A stretch of 6,882 nucleotides of DNA from Sedimenticola sp. (GTDB taxonomy: Bacteria; Pseudomonadota; Gammaproteobacteria; Chromatiales; Chromatiaceae), in NCBI GenBank assembly GCA_027041035.1, contig JALULB010000077.1, positions 7,125 to 14,006 on the forward strand. Direction: 5' to 3'. This document shows positions 1 to 4,901 of this stretch, piece after piece. Position numbers and translations under genes: made by a program. The stretch's first letter is position 1. Each line of letters begins with the position of its first letter. The notes below the pieces were generated by a model. The model did no database searches, was not told where the DNA came from, and saw only the letters and a list, made by a program, of their open reading frames with translations.

Positions 1-97
1 TTGAGGCGCATAGTGGGCCTATGTAACGAAAAAACGGGGATATTTGGACCGCTCTCCCATCTTCGCAGTAGATTCATCCATAATCCGACAGGCTCCT
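1..97 (-). mobile_element. Miniature palindromic repeat element, copy A (partial, cut by window edge)
   Basis: This stretch is the reverse complement of 2136-2232 with only two mismatches (near positions 49 and 56). The match extends two further bases on the outer side, to 99, giving 97 of 99. Its outer end reads AGGAGCCTGTCGGATTATGG on the minus strand, which is the left terminal repeat of the complete copy at 2136-2300. Only the left arm and central part are present; the other arm should lie left of the window. No transposase is encoded here, so this looks like a non-autonomous MITE-like element. Its outer end touches the TAG stop codon of the ppk2 gene. The parent insertion sequence family was not recognised. 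Confidence 0.75.
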
Positions 98-1010
98 AGA
101 GTCCCATGTGCTTGCGGTACTTCTTCTCGCCTTTCTCGTAGATGACCTTCGCCGAGCCGACCAGCAGGGGATCGGGTGGCAGCGCGACCTTCTTGTTCTT
201 GCTCGGGTAGTCCATGCTGTTCAGCAGGAAACGCATGGCGTTCAGGCGCGCGCGCTTCTTGCAATCGGACTTGACCACGGTCCAGGGCGCATCCATGGTG
301 TCGGTATAGAAGAACATGGCTTCCTTCGCGGCGGTGTAGTCGTCCCACTTGTCCAGCGACTGGAGATCGATGGGGCTGAGTTTCCACTGCTTCAACGGAT
401 CGCTCAGGCGCGCGTGGAAACGCCGGAACTGCTCCTTGCGGCTGACGGAGAACCATAATTTGAACAGCATGATGCCGTCACGCGCGAGCATGCGTTCGAA
501 CTCCGGCGCCTGGCGCATGAATTCCAGGTACTGCTCCGGCGTGCAGAAGTTCATCACGCGCTCGACACCGGCGCGGTTGTACCAGGAGCGATCGAACAGT
601 ACGATCTCGCCTTTTGTTGGCAGATGCTTGATATACCGTTGAAAATACCACTGGCCAGCTTCTTCGCTGGTGGGCTTTTCCAATGCCACGACACGCGCGC
701 CGCGTGGGTTCAGGTGCTCCATGACACGCTTGATGGTGCCGCCCTTGCCGGCGGCGTCACGGCCTTCGAACAGGATGACGACGCGCTGGCCGGTTTCCCT
801 GACCCAGTTCTGCATCTTGATCAGCTCGATCTGCAGATGGCGTTTTTCGTCTTCGTACTTGCGGCGGCTCAGCTTGCGCGGGTAGGGGTAGTTGGCATCC
901 GGAAAGATCTGCTTCTTGCCAAGCTTGGATACCTCCTCGACCGTCGGCACCCCCTTGCCGGATTTGAAATGATTTTCCTTGGTGAGAATCTGTAGGGCTT
1001 CTGCGCTCAT
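96..1010 (-). CDS. ppk2: Polyphosphate kinase 2 (PPK2 family, class I-like)
   Basis: The 304-residue product is a cytoplasmic P-loop kinase of the PPK2 family, which transfers phosphate between inorganic polyphosphate and nucleotides; single-domain class I enzymes mainly make NTPs from NDPs. A Walker A motif GRDAAGKGG lies at residues 83-91 and a Walker B/lid segment with VLFDRSWYNRAGVERV around 137-152, including D140 and R141. The family block DPLKQWKLSPIDLQ is at about 204-217 and YTDTMDAPWTVV near 235-246. Length is normal for a one-domain PPK2. The start is supported by AGGA (minus strand, 1019-1022) eight bases ahead of ATG. The gene diverges from mazG, and its presumed promoter region contains or abuts the repeat element at 1044-1200. 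Its TAG stop lies within the conserved end of repeat copy A. Nucleotide preference (ADP or GDP) cannot be read from sequence alone. Confidence 0.94.
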   Translation of the reverse strand: MSAEALQILTKENHFKSGKGVPTVEEVSKLGKKQIFPDANYPYPRKLSRRKYEDEKRHLQIELIKMQNWVRETGQRVVILFEGRDAAGKGGTIKRVMEHLNPRGARVVALEKPTSEEAGQWYFQRYIKHLPTKGEIVLFDRSWYNRAGVERVMNFCTPEQYLEFMRQAPEFERMLARDGIMLFKLWFSVSRKEQFRRFHARLSDPLKQWKLSPIDLQSLDKWDDYTAAKEAMFFYTDTMDAPWTVVKSDCKKRARLNAMRFLLNSMDYPSKNKKVALPPDPLLVGSAKVIYEKGEKKYRKHMGL

Positions 1011-1043
1011 TGTGTTGTTCCTGGGTGTTCTGTTGCAGTCTGA

Positions 1044-1200
1044 ATGTAACTACTCAGCTAACCGCTGAAATGCGCCAGCTCTGCGTTCAAAAATGGTCAT
1101 TTACACGTGTAAACTCACATTTTTTGCCTTGATCTGACGCATTTCAGCGGCGATCTAAGCAGTTACTCTTATATTTGAGCTACTCGCTGAGTAGTTACAT
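1044..1200. mobile_element. MITE-like nested palindromic element upstream of ppk2 and mazG
   Basis: The 157-bp segment is bounded by perfect 15-bp inverted repeats, ATGTAACTACTCAGC at 1044-1058 and its reverse complement at 1186-1200. Inside is a second perfect inverted pair, CCGCTGAAATGCG at 1062-1074 and CGCATTTCAGCGG at 1138-1150. These arms are concentric with a perfect 14-bp palindrome, TTTACACGTGTAAA, at 1100-1113. The sequence between arms and centre also pairs imperfectly, so 1062-1150 could fold as one long hairpin. There is room only for a non-coding element, and no ORF is evident. No target duplication longer than the AT dinucleotide within the repeat ends is visible. The ends begin (A)TGTAAC, loosely like IS66-type GTAA ends, but that link is weak. 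It sits 21 bp beyond the ppk2 ribosome site, so it may carry or disturb the promoter. Confidence 0.7.
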
Positions 1201-1378
1201 ATTATATCGATCAATCGACGCCGTGTTCGCCGACTTGAGCGGAAAAGGTGGTTATGCCCGGAGATCCACGTTGGTGACGCAGGCGTGATCCGCGATAATT
1301 GAAGACCCCCATAACTCCTCAATCAAGAATTATAGGATAGAATGTCGCTAAAGCCACTGATCCCGGTCAATATTCCCG
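1201..1378. other. Remaining ppk2-mazG intergenic DNA
   Basis: This stretch lies between the palindromic element and mazG. I see no convincing gene of normal size in it. A short ORF begins at 1342 (described with mazG), and AT-rich sequence with TATAGG/TAGAAT hexamers at 1331-1343 could form a promoter -10 region. No -35 hexamer is properly spaced, so a promoter is only suspected. Together with 1011-1200 it makes up the 368-bp divergent intergenic region. Confidence 0.4.
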
Positions 1379-2137
1379 ATGTCGGAGCCCCTTCCCGCGA
1401 TGGATGAACTGTTGGAGATCATGCGCCGTCTGCGTGATCCGGAACGCGGCTGCCCGTGGGATCTGCGTCAGCGTTTCGACACCATCGTGCCGTACACGCT
1501 TGAGGAAGCGGCCGAGGTCGCCGATGTGGTGGAGCGCCAGGCCTGGGGGGAGTTGCGTGGCGAGCTTGGCGATCTGCTGTTTCAAGTGGTGTTCCTGTCG
1601 CGTCTCGCCGAGGAGCGTGGCTGGTTCGATTTTGCCGATGTCGCGCGGGCCATCGTCGATAAGATGCGGCGTCGTCATCCACATGTCTTTGGCGATGCCC
1701 GTTTCACCACCGAGGAAGCGCTGAAAAAGCATTGGGAGTCGGCCAAGGCGGAAGAACACAGCGAGAGCGGCCATGTCCGCAAGTCGCTGATGGACGGGGT
1801 GCCATTGACGCTGCCGGCATTGGCGAGGGCACAGAAATTGCAGTCCCGCGCGGCGCGCACTGGGTTGCTGGAGGACAATAAAAACAGTCAACTAACAGAA
1901 CTTCATGAGATATTGAGTGAAGTAGGTCTCGCGGATTCACCCGAACAGAGAGAAGAAGGTATCGGTCAACTGCTTTTCGATGCCGTGAGCTTGGCGCGTG
2001 CGCTCGGTATCGACGCGGAACAGGCTCTGCGCGGCGCGTCCCGGCGTTTCGAGGGACGTGTCAGGGCGGTGGAACAAGCACAGAACCATCACGCCGGAGC
2101 ACTGTCTGAACAGGAAGTCGATGCTTCGCAACACTAG
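1379..2137 (+). CDS. mazG: Nucleoside triphosphate pyrophosphohydrolase MazG
   Basis: MazG hydrolyses NTPs and dNTPs to NMPs and pyrophosphate in the cytoplasm, and in E. coli it also influences ppGpp levels. The 252-residue product has the two-domain MazG layout. The N-terminal domain carries RLRDPERGCPWD at about 17-28, the metal motif E42-E43-x-x-E46 and E62-x-x-D65 in ELGDLLFQVVF, then RRRHPHVFGD. The C-terminal domain is recognisable from KLQSRAARTG (about 153-162), QLLFDAVSLARALG (about 197-210) and the FEGRVRAVE tail. Its acidic motif is degraded: the positions expected to be E-E-x-x-E and E-x-x-D read E177-I178-x-x-E181 and G194-x-x-Q197. Length is slightly below the E. coli protein (263). 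No Shine-Dalgarno precedes ATG 1379; ATG 1400 (MDELLEIM) is an alternative that fits homologue N-termini, with a GGAG 12 bases upstream. The TAG stop overlaps the end of repeat copy B. Confidence 0.93.
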   Translation: MSEPLPAMDELLEIMRRLRDPERGCPWDLRQRFDTIVPYTLEEAAEVADVVERQAWGELRGELGDLLFQVVFLSRLAEERGWFDFADVARAIVDKMRRRHPHVFGDARFTTEEALKKHWESAKAEEHSESGHVRKSLMDGVPLTLPALARAQKLQSRAARTGLLEDNKNSQLTELHEILSEVGLADSPEQREEGIGQLLFDAVSLARALGIDAEQALRGASRRFEGRVRAVEQAQNHHAGALSEQEVDASQH

Positions 2138-2300
2138 GAGCCTGTCGGATTATGGATGAATCTACTGCGAAGATGGGCGAGCGGCCCAAATATCCCCGTT
2201 TTTTCGTTACATAGGCCCACTATGCGCCTCAAAATCCGGAAACATTTGGCCTCGCTCTCCCACCTTCTCGCTACGATCCCCCATAATCCGGCAGGCTCCT
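2136..2300 (+). mobile_element. Miniature palindromic repeat element, copy B (complete)
   Basis: The 165-bp element has 20-bp terminal inverted repeats: AGGAGCCTGTCGGATTATGG at 2136-2155, and at 2281-2300 its reverse complement with one mismatch (19 of 20). Similarity between the arms continues imperfectly inward to about 2192 on the left and about 2243 on the right (for example ATGGGCGAGCG against GTGGGAGAGCG, each leading to CCAAAT). The transcript could thus form a long imperfect hairpin around a centre that includes a run of six T at 2199-2204. No transposase gene fits. No clear target duplication is seen: the flanks are ACACT on the left and GGGAT on the right. It fills the gap between the mazG stop and a point 19 bp before the ribosome site of the M48 gene. 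It may act as a transcription terminator for mazG, but this is inference. Confidence 0.8.
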
Positions 2301-2330
2301 GGGATAAACAAGTGATATCAAGGATAAATT

Positions 2331-3914
2331 ATGCTGTCTAACGTCCGGTTTATGTTTGTATTATTTTTGTTCGCTGTGTCGCTGCTTGGCGGTTGCGCGG
2401 TGAACCCGGTGACCGGTAAAAGCGAACTCAATCTGGTGTCGGAATCGCAGGAACTGGCGATCGGCGCGAAACAGTATATGCCCAGCCGCCAGCAGCAAGG
2501 CGGCGACTATGTCACCGATCCGCGGGTGGTCGCCTATGTCAAGCACGTGGGCGAGAAGCTGGCCCGCGTCGCCGACCGAAAGCTGCCGTATGAGTTCGTC
2601 GTGCTGAACAATTCCACGCCGAACGCCTGGGCCTTGCCGGGTGGCAAGATCGCGGTGAATCGCGGCTTGCTGACTGAGTTGCGTAGCGAGGCGGAACTGG
2701 CCGCCGTGCTCGGCCATGAGATCGTGCATGCGGCGGCGCGGCATGGCGCGCAACAGCTACAGCGCGGATTGCTGATGCAGGGTGTCGTGGCGATCGTCGG
2801 CGCGACGACCTCGTCCAGTCAATACGGTGGCCTGGCGACCACGGCGGCATCGCTCGGGTCGTCGCTGACCGGCCGCGCTTATGGCCGCGACGCGGAGCGC
2901 GAGGCGGATTTCTACGGCATGCGCTACATGCTGCGCGCTGGCTATGATCCGTATGCGGCGGTCACCTTGCAGGAGACCTTCGTGCGCTTGTCGAAGAACC
3001 GAGACGCGAGTTGGCTGAGCGGCCTGTTTGCGTCGCACCCGCCATCCCGTGAGCGGGTCGAGAACAACCGCCGCGAGGCGCGGGCGCTGACCGCCGGCCT
3101 GAAGGGCGGCAAGGTCTTCGTCGGCGCCAAGGTGTATCGGCGCAAGATGGCTGGCCTGCTGAGAGACAAACCGGCGTACAAGGCGTTCGACAAGGGCGTC
3201 GCGGCGCTGAAGAAGGGCGATGCGCGGGCCGCGCTGGCGTTGGCCGACGAGGCATTGCGCATCCAACCCCGCGAGGCATTGTTCTTCAGCCTGCGCGGCG
3301 ATGCCTTGCGCAAACTGGAGCGCCCCCGAAAAGCGCTGCGGGCGTACGACCGCGCGGTCGAGTTGAATCCGGACTATTTCGCGTTCCACGTCGATCGCGG
3401 TCTCGCATTACGCCAGCTTGGGCGCGACGCGCAAGCGCGACAGGATTTCACCCGCAGTATCAAGCTGTTGCCGACCGCGACGGCCTACTATGCGTTGGGA
3501 CGCATGGCGGCGGATCGTGGCGACGAGGCGGCCGCCATCAAGTATCTGCGCGTCGCCTCGACCTCTCGCTCCCGGGTGGGCAGGAAGGCCAAGGCGGAGC
3601 TGCTGGGTCTCGATCTGGAACAGAATCCGGCACGCTATATCAAGGCGTCGCTGGCGCTGGATCGCGATGGCTATCTGCTGGTGATTCTTCGCAACGCCAC
3701 CTCCGAGCCGATGCGTGGCATCTCGTTCAGCGTGGGCTGGCGTCAGGGGCGTGGCTTCAAACCGCTGGAACGCAGCCGGTATGCGCGAACCTTGAAAGCC
3801 GGCCGAAAGGCCACTATTTCCACCGACATCGGGCCGTTGCGGTCGCGCCGCGAGTTGCATCGTTACCACGTCCAGATCGAATCCGTCGATTCCGCGCGGC
3901 GCGTGGCACTGTAA
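2331..3914 (+). CDS. M48 family zinc metalloprotease lipoprotein with TPR repeats (BepA-like)
   Basis: This 527-residue protein resembles BepA/YfgC-type periplasmic M48 proteases, which help assemble or degrade outer-membrane proteins. The N-terminus is a lipoprotein signal with lipobox LGGC and Cys22; alanine follows, so outer-membrane sorting is likely. The peptidase domain carries the zinc motif H129-E-I-V-H133. The third ligand is probably E189 in GRDAEREAD (187-193 region), and the conserved SHPPSRERV has H236. TPR-like helical repeats span about 284-410 (for example LRGDALRKLERPRKALRAYD). A C-terminal part of about 100 residues (430-527) is rich in predicted beta strands and was not assigned to a family. 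The start is supported by AAGGA at 2320-2324, six bases ahead of ATG. A Nudix gene follows after 11 bp, suggesting cotranscription. It differs from classic BepA by the lipid anchor and the C-terminal extension, so the symbol bepA is withheld. Confidence 0.9.
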   Translation: MLSNVRFMFVLFLFAVSLLGGCAVNPVTGKSELNLVSESQELAIGAKQYMPSRQQQGGDYVTDPRVVAYVKHVGEKLARVADRKLPYEFVVLNNSTPNAWALPGGKIAVNRGLLTELRSEAELAAVLGHEIVHAAARHGAQQLQRGLLMQGVVAIVGATTSSSQYGGLATTAASLGSSLTGRAYGRDAEREADFYGMRYMLRAGYDPYAAVTLQETFVRLSKNRDASWLSGLFASHPPSRERVENNRREARALTAGLKGGKVFVGAKVYRRKMAGLLRDKPAYKAFDKGVAALKKGDARAALALADEALRIQPREALFFSLRGDALRKLERPRKALRAYDRAVELNPDYFAFHVDRGLALRQLGRDAQARQDFTRSIKLLPTATAYYALGRMAADRGDEAAAIKYLRVASTSRSRVGRKAKAELLGLDLEQNPARYIKASLALDRDGYLLVILRNATSEPMRGISFSVGWRQGRGFKPLERSRYARTLKAGRKATISTDIGPLRSRRELHRYHVQIESVDSARRVAL

Positions 3915-3925
3915 ACAGGATTTTC

Positions 3926-4801
3926 ATGAGTTATTTGAGTAAGATCGTCGCGCTGAACAACGGCGATACCGAGGGTTTTCTGCCGTTCGTCATCGGTGGC
4001 CGCCATGTGGGCAACATCGCGCCGGCGTTTGCCGCCAGGCTGAAGGCGTTTCCGCGCCAGTTTATCGTGACCGATCAAATGGTCGTGCTGAACCCGGAGG
4101 TGCACGATTTCGATGCGCGTTCGGCGGCCCTGGCCGAGGTGCTCGCGGCACTCCACCGGGATGGCGTCGTCGCTCAATTGCTCGGTGAGTTGTACCCGGT
4201 GACCGATGGTCGACGCGAGCATGCCCTGTGCCTGATCGACCGTGGCGTCATCGGCTATTTTGGCATTGCTGCTTATGGCCAGCACCTGAATGGTTATGTC
4301 GGCGCCGGCGAGCGCATGAAGATGTGGATAGGCACCCGCGCGCGCGACCGTCATCTGTATCCGGGCAAGCTCGATCAACTGGTCGCCGGTGGTCTGCCAT
4401 GGGGCATCTCGCTGGCGGACAATCTGGCCAAGGAATGCCAGGAAGAAGCCGGAATGTCCGCCGAGCTGGCGGCCGGCGCGACGCCGGTGGGCGCGATTAC
4501 CTATTTCGCCGAGACGCCGCGTGGTCTGAAACCCGACATACTCTATTGTTATGATCTGGGCCTGTCGGCGGATTTTCAGCCGGTGTGTACCGATGGCGAG
4601 GTGGAGTCTTTCGAGTTGATGCCGATCCAGGAGGTGATCGAACGGGTGCGCGACACGCGGGATTTCAAGCCGAATTGCGATCTCGTGATCATCGATTTTC
4701 TGATTCGCCACGGGTTCATCGGACCCGACGACCCGGACTATCTGGCCATTCAGGCCGGCCTGCATGCTGGCGTGAAGGGGATAGGCGCGATGTTGCTGTA
4801 A
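3926..4801 (+). CDS. Nudix hydrolase with N-terminal DUF4743 (Tnr3/NUDX20-like)
   Basis: The 291-residue product matches the layout of Nudix proteins with an N-terminal DUF4743-type domain (about 1-115) followed by a Nudix domain (about 120-270). The Nudix box lies at residues 155-177, GGLPWGIS...KECQEEAGM, with predicted metal ligands E170, E173 and E174. The first glutamate of the textbook box is isoleucine (I161), which as I recall also holds in this subfamily. Relatives include the Nudix part of yeast Tnr3 and plant NUDX20/24; the yeast and plant enzymes remove oxidised thiamin diphosphate derivatives. That activity is a reasonable guess here but is not shown by the sequence. No thiamin pyrophosphokinase domain is attached. 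A ribosome site AGGA at 3917-3920 lies five bases before ATG and just after the stop of the M48 gene, so the two are probably cotranscribed. No signal peptide is seen, so it should be cytoplasmic. Confidence 0.9.
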   Translation: MSYLSKIVALNNGDTEGFLPFVIGGRHVGNIAPAFAARLKAFPRQFIVTDQMVVLNPEVHDFDARSAALAEVLAALHRDGVVAQLLGELYPVTDGRREHALCLIDRGVIGYFGIAAYGQHLNGYVGAGERMKMWIGTRARDRHLYPGKLDQLVAGGLPWGISLADNLAKECQEEAGMSAELAAGATPVGAITYFAETPRGLKPDILYCYDLGLSADFQPVCTDGEVESFELMPIQEVIERVRDTRDFKPNCDLVIIDFLIRHGFIGPDDPDYLAIQAGLHAGVKGIGAMLL

Positions 4802-4809
4802 CCGGATGA

Positions 4810-4819
4810 CCGGATCCGG
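4810..4819. repeat. Short palindrome CCGGATCCGG after the Nudix gene
   Basis: A perfect 10-bp palindrome lies 9 bp after the Nudix stop and is preceded by a further CCGGAT at 4802-4807. There is no following T-run, so it is not a classical intrinsic terminator. It could be chance in GC-rich DNA. Confidence 0.3.
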
Positions 4820-4822
4820 GCG

Positions 4823-4831
4823 TGCTAAACT
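4823..4831 (+). promoter_or_regulatory. Possible extended -10 promoter for prc
   Basis: TGCTAAACT in the 100-bp gap before prc resembles an extended -10 element (TGnTATAAT, with TAAACT as the hexamer). The -35 position (about 4803-4808, CGGATG) matches poorly. If used, transcription would begin near 4838 and leave a leader of about 60 bases. This is a weak call made from sequence shape only. Confidence 0.25.
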
Positions 4832-4889
4832 CGGATAAAACAGAACCGGCGCGTTGTTGATGCATGATGCCGGCAAACCACTGAATAAC

Positions 4890-4893
4890 AGGA
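4890..4893 (+). promoter_or_regulatory. Ribosome binding site deciding the prc start
   Basis: AGGA at 4890-4893 lies eight bases before ATG 4902, a normal spacing. The in-frame ATG at 4893 overlaps this same AGGA and has no other ribosome site at a usable distance. This favours 4902 as the start, with a protein three residues shorter. Confidence 0.5.
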
Positions 4894-4901
4894 TGAAAAC
4901 C

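Noticed and set aside
1044..1200. CRISPR repeat or tRNA-like structure
   Set aside because: The repeats are inverted rather than direct and regularly spaced, and no cloverleaf with anticodon arm could be drawn.
1367..1891. 174-codon minus-strand frame opposite mazG
   Set aside because: The MazG motifs on the plus strand are unambiguous, and this frame has no recognisable domain.
2136..2300. Classical rho-independent terminator after mazG
   Set aside because: The T-run (2199-2204) lies in the centre of the palindrome rather than just after a GC-rich stem, so the element is described as a repeat with only possible terminator activity.
2156..2341. 61-codon plus-strand frame running through repeat copy B into the M48 start
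   Set aside because: It is made of repeat arms, lacks a ribosome site and overlaps the M48 start region in another frame.
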